Shown: positions 25,001 through 33,031 of the stretch, one piece after another | Layout of the letters: each line of letters begins with the position of its first letter | Numbering within the stretch: position 1 is the first letter of the stretch | Source: Photorhabdus caribbeanensis | GTDB taxonomy: Bacteria; Pseudomonadota; Gammaproteobacteria; Enterobacterales; Enterobacteriaceae | Assembly (NCBI RefSeq): GCF_018448885.1 | Contig: NZ_RCWB01000022.1 | Span: 1 to 64,000 of the forward strand | Reading direction: 5' to 3' | Length of the DNA: 64,000 bases | Program-made: the position numbers and the translations under genes | The notes under the pieces: generated by a model | Databases searched by the model: none | What the model saw: only the letters and a program-made list of their open reading frames with translations | Told to the model about the DNA's origin: nothing

Positions 25001-28000
25001 CTCCAACCACGCGACGATGGTGGCGGGTGTGATGGTCGCGGCGAAGAATAATACCGGTGGCGTCGGGGTTGCCCATGATGCTACGTTGGGCGGCTATTAT
25101 CTGGCCAATGATGGCGCCGATCTTGCGGGACTGGGGCATATGGTCAGTTTTGATATTGCCAACAATAGCTGGGGATTTGCCAACGATTTCGCGCTCAGCA
25201 GCTTTCAGGGCGGTTCCATAAATACTGCCGCGTCGCTGAGCATGAATGCGCAGTATGCGGCGGCTAATGGCCGTGGCGGGTTGGGTACCGTCATCGTGGC
25301 GGCGGGCGGCAACCATCGTGCAGAAGGCGGCAATGCCCAAGGGTCGCTGACCAATAACAACCGCTTTTCGGTGGAAGTCGGTGCAATCAATGCACAGGGC
25401 GATTTGTCGACTTTGCAGATTGGCTCCTCACCCTTCTCCAACCCGGGAGCCAGCCTGTTGGTTTCGGCGCCGGGCAGCAATGTCGTGTCTACCAGCTATA
25501 TGCTGAAAACCGAACGTGGCTCAACTTTCGGCAATGACTATACCAGCATGCAAGGCACCAGCTTTGCCGCTCCGATAGTCTCCGGTGTTGTTGCGTTGAT
25601 GCTTGAGGCCAACCCGAACTTAGGCTATCGGGATGTGCAGCAGATCCTTGCTCTATCCGCTCGCAAGATCAATGACCCATCTACCGCATGGAGCGATAAT
25701 AACAGTCATAGCTGGAATGGCGGCGGTATGCATACCAGCAACGATTACGGTTTCGGTCAAATCGATGCGCGAGCCGCTGTTCGCTTGGCTGAGTCTTGGA
25801 TGACTCAAAGCACCGCTGCCAACGAGTTCGTCTATAGCGCATCCAGCGGCCCTCTGGGGAAAACCTTGGCAGCGGGCGAGACGCTAACGTCGTCCATCGC
25901 CATGAATGCCGGTCTGAATGTCGAACATGTCGAGATCGATTTTGACGCTCAGGTAGGCCGTCTTGGCGATCTGACGCTCAAACTGATCTCTCCTGATGGC
26001 ACTCAGAGCATATTGCTCAATCGTCAGGGTAAGGTTCCAGACGGTATGCCGGGCGCGAGCGCGACTGATCTAGGTAGTAGCCAGTCGGGGACGTTCAAAT
26101 ACAGCTTTATGTCGACCCATGATTTTGGTGAACGCTCGGCTGGCAACTGGACCCTACAGGTGAGCGATGCGAATTCCGGCCTGCCGGTCACATTAAATGC
26201 CTGGTCGCTACGTTTGTACGGCAGCAAGAGCACCTCGGATGACACTTACTTTTACACCGACGAATATATCCAATCGGTGGTCGGGCAGGCCAACCGCGCG
26301 GTGTTGGATGATGCGGCGAATGGCGTGGCGGGAGGGCGTAATACTCTCAATGCGGCGGCTGTTTCGCGGGATACCTCGGTCAACTTGCTGACTGGCGTTG
26401 CCAACATTGGCGGCACAGCGTTGACAATAAAGAATCCGTCGGGCATTCAGAACATTGTCACCGGCGATGGCAACGATACGTTAGTCGCTGGTAATACCGA
26501 CGCATTGCTTGATGGCGGGCGTGGAAACAATACACTGGCAGGCGGTGCGGGCAAGGACTTCTTTGTGGTCCACCGCCGTGAGGCGGGTAGCGATATCATT
26601 AGCAACTTCGAGGCGGCTCGTGGCGAGATCATCGATCTGGTCGGATTTCGTGGAAAAACGTTTGCCGATCTGTTGCTGACGCAGCAGGGGGCGGATGTTA
26701 AGGTCGATCTGGGTAAGGGGCAGAGCATTGTCCTGAAAAATCAGACACTCGCCGGGATCGGTGCGGCGAACTTCAAGTTCCAGGACACCTTTATCGCCCC
26801 GGTGGCTTACACGAGTAGCGACGCCTCAACGCTCCAGCCACAAGAAGGCTTGGGAACCGTGATCCTTAAGGGCGGCGGCAAGGGCGTCATGCTCACTAGC
26901 GATGCTCAGGGTCAGATGAAATTTAGCTTGAATGGGACGATCTATAGTCATGACAGTGCGGCGTCAGACGTTTTTGTGGTGGCAGCCCAACCGGGTGTCA
27001 AGGACTACAAGAATGCATTACGTGGATTCCGTCACGGCATTGATAAAATTGATTTGCGTCAAACCGGCGTCACTGATTTCAGCCAACTCACAATTGCTAA
27101 GAGCAATCGTGGCACGATCAACGGCCTGTCGCAAATTCATGGCGTTGAAGTTATCTTTAATGGGGCCAGCGGTACTAATTCAAACGTGAAGTTACTGTAT
27201 CTCGATACCTTGGACATTTCGCAGGTCGATGCGGCCGACTTCCTTTTTGCGGAACCTACACCGGATTTGGTCCCAACGGTCAAGCCAGTGGTGACGCAAT
27301 CTCTTGATAAACCAACGATTACTGTACCGGGTTCATTGACACCAATTGTCGACCCCCTTGGCGTTGATAAGCCTTTACCACTTTCCCCTATCGACCTGAA
27401 GCCGATTAGTATTCCCCCAAGGAAGCCGGTTAGCATTCCCCTTATTGACTGGAATCTGACTAAAATTTCTTCTATTGATATTGACCGGGATATGATTAAA
27501 GTTACCCCTGTTAAGCTGAATCCGACCAGAATTAACACTGGCTTTGTCGACCTGAGGTCGCATTTTGACCAGAATGTTGACCGGATGTCACCTATTAACC
27601 GGGATATGATTAAAGTTACCCCTGTTAAGCTGGAGCCGATTAGAATTGGCACTGGCTTTGTCGACCTGAGGTCGCATTTTGACCAGAATGTTGACCGGAT
27701 GTCACTGATTGACCGGAAGCCGACTAGCACTCCTCCTGTTGAGCCGCGCACAACGCTTAACGTTCCTAAAATTGAGCCAGCAGCGGAACCTACACCGGTG
27801 ACTACTGACCCTAATTCCATTACGGTCGAAATTCCCTTTGCTAAGGTTACGTTGGGGGACGAGAGTAAGACTATCAATGTGGAAGCTAGGGATAGCGAAA
27901 TAGTTGCCGGCAACGGTGACAATAAGGTGAATGTGATGGGCAGCTTTGCCGATATCACTCTAGGTGATGGTAACAATGTCATTGTCGGCAATGTCGGCAA

Positions 28001-28946
28001 CCTAACAGTCGGGCATGGTAATAATAGCATTACCCACAATGTGGAAGCTATGGATAGCAAAATAGTTGCCGGCAACGGTGATAATAAGGTGAATGTAGTG
28101 GGCCGCTTTGCCGATGTCACGCTAGGTAATGGTAAAAACGTCATTGTTGGCAATATCGACAGACTAACAGTCGGACATGGCAACAACATCATTACCCACA
28201 ATGTGGATGCTGGAAATGGCAAAGTGGTTGCCGGCAACGGTGACAATAAGGTGAATGTGATGGGCCGTTTTGCCGATATCACTCTAGGTAATGGTAACAA
28301 TGTCATTGCCGGCAAGGTCGACAGACTAACAGTCGGGCATGGTAATAATCGCATTACCATCCCAAGAATTTCAGCGAGGGTGAAAGTAGGGGATGGTAAT
28401 AACAATATTGTGACCAGCGGTGATATGTCGACGGTAGAAGTAGGGGATGGTAATAACGATATTGTGACCAGCGGTGAGTTGTCGACAGTAGAAGTAGGGA
28501 ATGGTGATAACCATATCGTGACCAGCGGTTTTATGTCGAAAGTGAAAGCCGGGGAGGGTAATAACCATATTGTGGACAGTGGTGATATGTCGACGGTAGA
28601 AGTCGGGCATGGGGACAACGATTTGGAATTTAGCGGTAATAGGGGGCGGTTGGTGTTTGGAAAGGATATCAGCCCTGAGCGTCTGTGGTTCCAGCATGAA
28701 GGGCAGGATCTGCAAATTTCGGTCATTGGCAGCAAGCAGGAGGTAACACTGCATAATTGGTATGCCAGTCCCGCCGAACGACCAGGTAGCATCATGGCGG
28801 GTGACGGTCATCGGTTGATGGACAGTAATGTCGAAAATCTTGTCCAGGCTATGGCTGCCTTCGCGCCACCAGCGCCTGCGACCACAATGCTCGGCGATGT
28901 CGAGCAACAGCGGCTGCAACCTGTGCTGGCAGCTAACTGGAACTGA
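22071..28946 (+). CDS. Giant multidomain RTX protein with subtilase domain, type I secreted
   Basis: 2291 residues with no signal peptide. Visible order: (1) residues 1-200, possible permuted NlpC/P60-like fold with GGH39MWYV and NSC120VDFVYY; (2) 327-500, FrpC-like region with LLLDLSGNGVHM and Ca-loop-like DANKDGVIDQND; (3) 547-780, classical RTX nonapeptides (GGSGNDTL, GGMGNDVLVGG) ending NFSDISAVD; (4) 787-880, a cadherin/VCBS-like repeat; (5) 903-1250, a kexin-like S8 domain with H980 (NHATMVAG), oxyanion AAGGN and S1164 (GTSFAAP), but Glu936 where Asp is usual (IGQFEPGG); (6) 1261-1387, a P/proprotein convertase domain; (7) 1463-1585, a second RTX/serralysin-type region; (8) a Pro-rich linker with a duplication; (9) 1936-2190, an 18-residue solenoid; (10) a C-terminal secretion region ISPERLWF to PVLAANWN. 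Exported by the upstream HlyBD pair. Likely a protease, possibly with a second hydrolase activity; target unknown. Confidence 0.88.
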   Translation: MEKKYTVTYKVAPMGAKYVYQEDKKNNKAGDIHKSSGGHMWYVISDGNGNERSVGFESRDGVPVGAGNITRHDNAAYQETTYEVTIALTEKQYNALIGFSDNPKSGGFNPETYWVNSNSCVDFVYYSLQSIGYNRKNFLGKIFEGNVVPNTNRAMLKAMLTSNGAQIIRDDLMRNGDHYEKRVVPWSTPEWLKPVGTEGTLPSPPKSLINIDIKSSPQPQKHIQGENKAQQDVANGFIQNSATHKISAVGDMLNKTDFTSTQMASLATGGIRPGEMQLDPNVRPNTYLSEFYKPFYQPGDTSKLDFGLRNAVTLNGLSAMTTFNTYVDPLLLDLSGNGVHMTDIRDGVLFDMDNSGTLKRSGWADRNTGILVIDDGSGQIKNASQMFSEYYGGKAGINGAAGEKKFKDGFGALASEDANKDGVIDQNDPIWSKLRVWVDSTHDAKVDVGELKTLAELGITQINVRASNKTDVRDGNKVVASGSFTINGKTQEVLAVDFLGDTVSNTLSTQGTGTKVTSTTNDITTTAYASQSETDETLNAEQLGVSNLYGGSGNDTLIAAKTGSWLVGGAGSNTYVGGAGDDVFVISASDDTKNIHGNGGHDTGIIVGNQGVALDMDRAGLTIAQGGSGNDTIISGGVNGVFIKGGSGNSTLIGGMGNDVLVGGSGHNTIVGGTGKSVIYAGPQGDTIYASRDGSIIHAGGGDDKIFGGFGDDVIEVGHGNATIDGDGGVNIVSLHGNHGDYQITRTDSGYVVADKVAGRDGTVTLKNIQKLNFSDISAVDLQTPNAMPVEDVLTHDKDGKVFDRTQPHLIAAESLLANDQHLNSQGALRIANVGDAIGGTVKLTAQGDVLFTPDANYTGVISFKYGVTDAAGNPSASVVDLSNGETAPMRAVATLLTPEVPLDPLAAQQWYLSDANILPVWKDYTGKGVRIGQFEPGGKFATAPEIFDVNHPDLAANVDKAWLQTQQTNGTLPNVVSNHATMVAGVMVAAKNNTGGVGVAHDATLGGYYLANDGADLAGLGHMVSFDIANNSWGFANDFALSSFQGGSINTAASLSMNAQYAAANGRGGLGTVIVAAGGNHRAEGGNAQGSLTNNNRFSVEVGAINAQGDLSTLQIGSSPFSNPGASLLVSAPGSNVVSTSYMLKTERGSTFGNDYTSMQGTSFAAPIVSGVVALMLEANPNLGYRDVQQILALSARKINDPSTAWSDNNSHSWNGGGMHTSNDYGFGQIDARAAVRLAESWMTQSTAANEFVYSASSGPLGKTLAAGETLTSSIAMNAGLNVEHVEIDFDAQVGRLGDLTLKLISPDGTQSILLNRQGKVPDGMPGASATDLGSSQSGTFKYSFMSTHDFGERSAGNWTLQVSDANSGLPVTLNAWSLRLYGSKSTSDDTYFYTDEYIQSVVGQANRAVLDDAANGVAGGRNTLNAAAVSRDTSVNLLTGVANIGGTALTIKNPSGIQNIVTGDGNDTLVAGNTDALLDGGRGNNTLAGGAGKDFFVVHRREAGSDIISNFEAARGEIIDLVGFRGKTFADLLLTQQGADVKVDLGKGQSIVLKNQTLAGIGAANFKFQDTFIAPVAYTSSDASTLQPQEGLGTVILKGGGKGVMLTSDAQGQMKFSLNGTIYSHDSAASDVFVVAAQPGVKDYKNALRGFRHGIDKIDLRQTGVTDFSQLTIAKSNRGTINGLSQIHGVEVIFNGASGTNSNVKLLYLDTLDISQVDAADFLFAEPTPDLVPTVKPVVTQSLDKPTITVPGSLTPIVDPLGVDKPLPLSPIDLKPISIPPRKPVSIPLIDWNLTKISSIDIDRDMIKVTPVKLNPTRINTGFVDLRSHFDQNVDRMSPINRDMIKVTPVKLEPIRIGTGFVDLRSHFDQNVDRMSLIDRKPTSTPPVEPRTTLNVPKIEPAAEPTPVTTDPNSITVEIPFAKVTLGDESKTINVEARDSEIVAGNGDNKVNVMGSFADITLGDGNNVIVGNVGNLTVGHGNNSITHNVEAMDSKIVAGNGDNKVNVVGRFADVTLGNGKNVIVGNIDRLTVGHGNNIITHNVDAGNGKVVAGNGDNKVNVMGRFADITLGNGNNVIAGKVDRLTVGHGNNRITIPRISARVKVGDGNNNIVTSGDMSTVEVGDGNNDIVTSGELSTVEVGNGDNHIVTSGFMSKVKAGEGNNHIVDSGDMSTVEVGHGDNDLEFSGNRGRLVFGKDISPERLWFQHEGQDLQISVIGSKQEVTLHNWYASPAERPGSIMAGDGHRLMDSNVENLVQAMAAFAPPAPATTMLGDVEQQRLQPVLAANWN
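27483..27710 (+). repeat. Tandem duplication of 114 bp within the RTX gene
   Basis: Two adjacent copies (27483-27596 and 27597-27710) encode 38-residue units containing RDMIKVTPVKL and TGFVDLRSHFDQNVDRMS. They are nearly identical in DNA, so the duplication is recent compared with the rest of the gene. The start of a third, quickly diverging copy (GACCGGAAGCC) follows at 27711. The units lie in the proline-rich linker between the second RTX block and the C-terminal solenoid. Confidence 0.9.
27876..28640 (+). repeat. 18-residue solenoid repeats (three 162-bp triplets plus five 54-bp units)
   Basis: Starts at 27876, 28038 and 28200 are spaced by exactly 162 bp, and each 54-residue block contains three 18-residue units centred on GNGDN, GDGNN or GNGNN, and GHGNN. 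From about 28380 five further 54-bp units follow (VKVGDGNNNIVTSGDMST and relatives). Canonical RTX has a GGxGxDxxx turn every 9 residues. Here a glycine- and Asn-rich turn recurs only once per 18 residues. Confidence 0.88.
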
Positions 28947-28956
28947 TCGGTAATAA

Positions 28957-28985
28957 GGCCCGCGATGGTTATCGCGGGTCTTCAT
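28957..28985 (+). terminator. Terminator after the RTX gene
   Basis: A GC-rich stem CCCGCGAT (28959-28966), loop GGTT, ATCGCGGG (28971-28978) with two more pairs outside, followed by TCTTCATAAA. It starts 10 bp after the RTX stop. The T tract is short, so termination efficiency is uncertain. Confidence 0.65.
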
Positions 28986-29015
28986 AAATAGGTGAATTGC
29001 GCCGTTTAAATGTAA

Positions 29016-29073
29016 GCGCCCCATATGAGGACTTCTGTCTTTCGACAGGCAAAATGTCTAACTTTTGGGGCGC
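29016..29073. other. Structured palindromic element between the RTX gene and argA
   Basis: A perfect 8-bp outer stem GCGCCCCA (29016-29023) / TGGGGCGC (29066-29073) encloses an inner hairpin CTGTC-TTTC-GACAG (29035-29048). There is no gene here and no T tract. It could be a folded RNA, the end of a mobile element, or a boundary of the island. I do not recognise the family. The rest of 29074-29262 is AT-rich apart from a hairpin CATTGCC...GGCAATG at 29215-29239 near the argA stop. Confidence 0.5.
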
Positions 29074-29262
29074 GCTTTCATCATTTAATATATGAATGGA
29101 AAATACAAAATAACCATTTATTTAATCGCCAAGTATGTCAGTCAGTGTGGAATTAAAAACAGATTAATGGTGTTGCGCTTATTATGTGAATCCAAGATGC
29201 CGTAAGTTTAATATCATTGCCGCTGAATTCAGGGCAATGTAAACCTTTCGGCATAAATACGT

Positions 29263-30600
29263 TTATTGTTGTGGTTCTAAATTCAGCATAAGAATCTTAG
29301 AACGGCGCTGATAGTTGTATAACACTTGTTTCTGAATCGGTAGCATTGAGAGTTCTGCGGGTTCAAAACCTCGCTCTTGGAACCAATGAATGCTGCGGGT
29401 AGTCAGAACAAACAGTTTTTCCAGTCCGAACTGTTTGGCGTGTTCCGCAATACGATTCAGTAATACTTCACCTCTTAAAGAGCTGCGATATTTAGGATGA
29501 ACCGCTAAACAAGCCATTTCGCCAATTTTTTCCTCAGGATAAGGGTAGAGAGCAGCACAGGCGATAGTCAGGTTGTCGCGTTCGATAATGATGAATTTGT
29601 CAATTTCTCTTTCAAGTTGTTCTCTTGAACGGCGAACCAGAATACCTTGTTGTTCCAGTGGGCGAATAAGTTCGAGAATACCACCAATATCATTGATATT
29701 AGCTCGGCGTATTTGTTCTGCGCTTTCCATTACTATTTGAGTGCCAATACCGTCTCGGGAGAATAATTCTTGAAGTAGAGAACCATCTGCCTGATAACTT
29801 AATAAATGGCTGCGACGAACGCCACGACGGCAAGCTTTTACTGCACTCCGTAAAAAACGGACTGTACCTGAATAGTAGTCACCTTTGACTTCTAGCTCTT
29901 TAATCAGCTCTGGTGCTTGATTAAGAAAGACTTCTGATAGAATTTTTCCGTTTTTGTCTTGTACACCTTGAGTAGAACAGAAACCAATCAGTTTTTCAGC
30001 TTGTAGTTTGATAGCCAACTGAGTAGCAATATCTTCAAATGGTAAATTGAAACTCTCTCCAGTAACAGAAACCGCAACAGGGCCAATTAGCACGATTGCG
30101 CCATTGTCTAATTGACGATTTATGGCATTCTCATCGATACGGCGAATTTTGCCGCTGTGGCAATAATCCACACCATCATCAACACCAAGAGGTTGAGCAA
30201 TAATGAAGTTACCGCTGACAACGTTAATATTGGCTCCTTGTAACGGGGTATTATTCAGGTTCATAGAAAGACGTGCGGTAATATCCAGTTGCAGCAAACC
30301 AGCAGATTGTTTGACTAATTCTAATGTTTTATTATCGGTTACACGGGTATGTTTGTGGTAAACCGGTGTGTAATGATGGTCTGCAAGATTTTGTTCAATT
30401 TGAGGTCTGGCGCCATAAACGACGACCAGGCGGATGCCTAAACTATGCAGTAATCCTATATCATTGATTATATTGGAAAAATTTTCATGAGCAATAGCCT
30501 CTCCACCAAGCATGATAACAAAGGTTTTACCACGATGTGCATTGATGTACGGAACAGAATGACGAAATCCTTCAACTAATTCGGTGCTGCGTTCTTTCAT
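29263..30600 (-). CDS. argA: N-acetylglutamate synthase
   Basis: A 445-residue bifunctional-looking protein: an N-terminal amino acid kinase fold ([29 protein letters not shown]) that serves as the arginine-binding regulatory domain, and a C-terminal GNAT acetyltransferase domain ([16 protein letters not shown], then [12 protein letters not shown]). It makes N-acetylglutamate from acetyl-CoA and glutamate, the first step of arginine synthesis. Length and start match E. coli ArgA (443). Transcribed divergently from amiC, with ARG boxes in front (30613-30651). Convergent to recD as in E. coli, but separated from it by the secretion island. Confidence 0.97.
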   Translation of the reverse strand: MKERSTELVEGFRHSVPYINAHRGKTFVIMLGGEAIAHENFSNIINDIGLLHSLGIRLVVVYGARPQIEQNLADHHYTPVYHKHTRVTDNKTLELVKQSAGLLQLDITARLSMNLNNTPLQGANINVVSGNFIIAQPLGVDDGVDYCHSGKIRRIDENAINRQLDNGAIVLIGPVAVSVTGESFNLPFEDIATQLAIKLQAEKLIGFCSTQGVQDKNGKILSEVFLNQAPELIKELEVKGDYYSGTVRFLRSAVKACRRGVRRSHLLSYQADGSLLQELFSRDGIGTQIVMESAEQIRRANINDIGGILELIRPLEQQGILVRRSREQLEREIDKFIIIERDNLTIACAALYPYPEEKIGEMACLAVHPKYRSSLRGEVLLNRIAEHAKQFGLEKLFVLTTRSIHWFQERGFEPAELSMLPIQKQVLYNYQRRSKILMLNLEPQQ

Positions 30601-30612
30601 AACAGACTCTCG

Positions 30613-30651
30613 ATTGAATTTTTATTCGTAATTTATGCTTTTTTATTCCTT
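30613..30651 (-). promoter_or_regulatory. Pair of ARG boxes (ArgR operators) upstream of argA
   Basis: ATTGAATTTTTATTCGTA (30613-30630) fits the ArgR consensus with inward TGAAT and ATTC arms. After the standard 3-bp spacer, TATGCTTTTTTATTCCTT (30634-30651) is a second, weaker box. Paired 18-bp boxes separated by 3 bp, just upstream of the argA start, are the usual arrangement for arginine repression by the ArgR hexamer. Confidence 0.82.
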
Positions 30652-30845
30652 TTGAGGAAAAATGGCAAGAGGCAATTCAGATAAAAACATTTTCATGTAC
30701 CTGTAGACGTTAATAATTTGCAAAATATAAAATGCTGTTTATTGATGACAGCATAATGCTGATTGGTTAAAGTTTTTCATTTGATCGTTTCATTTGGTGA
30801 ATATCACCCTGAGTGTTTGTATTTTATGAATGGAATATTAAGTAA

Positions 30846-32090
30846 ATGAGTCATTCAGATCATAGTCTGTCGCGACGTCGTTTGTTGCAGGGAGCCGCAG
30901 CGATGTGGTTACTTAGTGTTAGCCAGGTGGGTTACGCAGCGTCAGCAAAAGTTATAGCGGTACGTATTTGGCCAGCATCCAGTTATACCCGTGTGACTGT
31001 TGAATCCAATATTCCACTCAAATATCGCCAGTTTGCGTTAAAAAATCCAAATAGAATTGTCGTTGATCTTGAAGGTGTACAACTGAATCATACCCTAAGT
31101 GGGATGGGAGAGCAGATTCAATCCCGCGATCCTTATCTTAAATTGGTCAGGGTAGGACAGTTTGATCCTAAAACCGTTCGTCTAGTGTTCGAAGTTAAAC
31201 AAGCCGTCAGCCCACATATGTTTACTTTGAAGCCAGTGGCAGAGTTTAAACATCGTCTGGTATTGGATATTTATCCCGCTGCGGGGGTTAATACGGATGA
31301 TGATCCATTGCTTGCTCTACTCGAAGAGTACAATAAAGGTCATTTGGCGGAAGATCTGCCAGTGGAAAGGCCAAGGTCAGGTAAGGCAGGTAAAGACAGG
31401 CCGATCATTATCATGCTTGATCCTGGGCATGGCGGGGAAGATCCCGGCGCTATTGGCAAATATAAAACTCGTGAAAAAGACGTTGTTCTGAAAATTGCCC
31501 GTCGATTGAAAACACTTATTCAACGTGAACCGGGTATGAAAGTTTATATGACCCGTAATGAAGATGTGTTTATCCCATTAAAAGTTCGGGTGGCAAAAGC
31601 GCGTAAAATGCGAGCTGATCTATTTGTTTCTATTCATGCTGATGCTTTTGCTAACCGGGCGGCACGTGGTTCTTCGGTTTTTGCGCTTTCTACTAAAGGT
31701 GCAACCAGTAATACCGCACGCTTTCTAGCTCAGACACAAAATGAAGCTGACCAAATTGGCGGCGTGAGTAAAAGCGGTGATCAGTATCTGGATCATACGA
31801 TGTTTGATTTGTTACAGACTGCGACTATCAATGATAGCCTTAAATTTGGTAGTGAAGTGCTTAAGCGTATGGGTAAAGTGAATAAATTGCATAAAAATCA
31901 GGTGGATCAAGCTGGATTTGCGGTACTGAAAGCACCGGATATCCCTTCGATTCTGGTAGAGACTGCGTTTATTAGCAATTTGGAAGAAGAGCGAAAACTG
32001 AAAACCGCACGTTTCCAGCAGCAAGTAGCAGAGTCAATTTTTGCGGGTATCAAAGCTTATTTCAAGAATGGTGGTAATTTGGCAATTTGA
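30846..32090 (+). CDS. amiC: N-acetylmuramoyl-L-alanine amidase AmiC
   Basis: A 414-residue cell-division amidase. The N-terminus has a twin-arginine signal (SRRRLLQG at residues 9-16, then [15 protein letters not shown]), so it is exported folded. An AMIN domain (about 35-150, localising to the septum) precedes the amidase_3 catalytic domain with zinc-ligand motifs [23 protein letters not shown] and ETAFISN. It cleaves peptides from muramic acid during daughter-cell separation and is activated by NlpD in E. coli. The gene order argA/amiC/metZWV/mltA is conserved with E. coli. Confidence 0.96.
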   Translation: MSHSDHSLSRRRLLQGAAAMWLLSVSQVGYAASAKVIAVRIWPASSYTRVTVESNIPLKYRQFALKNPNRIVVDLEGVQLNHTLSGMGEQIQSRDPYLKLVRVGQFDPKTVRLVFEVKQAVSPHMFTLKPVAEFKHRLVLDIYPAAGVNTDDDPLLALLEEYNKGHLAEDLPVERPRSGKAGKDRPIIIMLDPGHGGEDPGAIGKYKTREKDVVLKIARRLKTLIQREPGMKVYMTRNEDVFIPLKVRVAKARKMRADLFVSIHADAFANRAARGSSVFALSTKGATSNTARFLAQTQNEADQIGGVSKSGDQYLDHTMFDLLQTATINDSLKFGSEVLKRMGKVNKLHKNQVDQAGFAVLKAPDIPSILVETAFISNLEEERKLKTARFQQQVAESIFAGIKAYFKNGGNLAI

Positions 32091-32092
32091 AC

Positions 32093-32365
32093 CTACTGCG
32101 ACCAGTTAATTTTGTTGCTAAAAGGGGCACAGCCTTCTTCCGGGTTGCCCTCGGCTGACAAGGTGCGATAGAGCTGGTTCGGATTCAACTCAGCTTCCTT
32201 GGACACGTTACAAACTCCGCCGAAAGCCTTGGTCATTTGGCGAAGAACAATCAGTAACTCGGCTTGTTCGTCATCTTCAAGGATGCTGTTTAGTAGTTCG
32301 ATCGCGTAAGTTGGGTCTTTGCGGAACACCTCGGCTATTGCGTCGTCGTGTGATCTGCATTTCAT
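32093..32365 (-). CDS. Truncated addiction-module antidote-like HTH protein
   Basis: About 90 residues from ATG 32365, with GAGAACAGG just upstream; a GTG at 32395 would add 10 residues. It resembles the 'probable addiction module antidote' family related to HigA: an acidic N-terminal helix region (AIELLNSILEDDEQAELLIVLRQMTKAFG) and the HTH and signature SKEAELNPNQLYRTLSAEGNPE. In the family this is normally followed by about 15 residues of conserved C-terminus; here it is replaced by EGCAPFSNKINWSQ. No toxin partner lies next to it. It abuts the amiC stop by 2 bp on the opposite strand. Probably an orphan or decaying antidote. Confidence 0.6.
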   Translation of the reverse strand: MKCRSHDDAIAEVFRKDPTYAIELLNSILEDDEQAELLIVLRQMTKAFGGVCNVSKEAELNPNQLYRTLSAEGNPEEGCAPFSNKINWSQ

Positions 32366-32519
32366 TGCCTGTTCTCTTTCTGCTTTTCCACTCACGCTAA
32401 TATTTATATGTTCGGGCTATAGCGAAGTCTGCTTGCATTTATTATCGCCGCAGAGATGTGGTGGTGATAAATCGTCTGGAAGTTGTTTGGGAGTTTGTAT
32501 ACTGAGACGCATAGAGAAT

Positions 32520-32596
<77 letters not shown>

Positions 32597-32625
32597 TCCG
32601 TTTTGATATTTTGAGTAGCGAAAAT

Positions 32626-32702
<77 letters not shown>

Positions 32703-32730
32703 TCCGTTTTATCGAACTGCTTTATTACGT

Positions 32731-32807
<77 letters not shown>

Positions 32808-32820
32808 TCCGATAGCGGGC

Positions 32821-32848
32821 ACTATACTCAGGATAAGAGCCGTTGCAA
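32821..32848 (-). promoter_or_regulatory. Promoter of the initiator tRNA operon
   Basis: On the minus strand TTGCAA (32843-32848) and TATAGT (32821-32826) are 16 bp apart, followed by the GC-rich discriminator GCCCGC. A GC-rich discriminator is typical of stringently controlled stable-RNA promoters. Confidence 0.75.
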
Positions 32849-33031
32849 GTTTTTTTATTAAAAATTGTTTGTTTCGTTACTTTTTTGATGGGTTACTCTG
32901 CACATTGGAGTTTTTTTATTCGTTTGTGTCGTTGTTTTGTTAAGTTATTTTTTTATGGTAGGTTTCATTATTTTTATTGGTTTGGTATGGTTTGCCGTTG
33001 AATCATGTTGGCAAGTATAGAGAAGACAACA

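Noticed and set aside
27876-28640. Regular DNA repeats that might be taken for a CRISPR array
   Set aside because: The period is 54/162 bp without unique spacers, the units are coding and in frame, and no cas genes are nearby.
27137-28795. 552-codon minus-strand frame opposite the RTX repeats
   Set aside because: It is a shadow of the repetitive, compositionally biased RTX coding strand. It has no start signal and no family resemblance.
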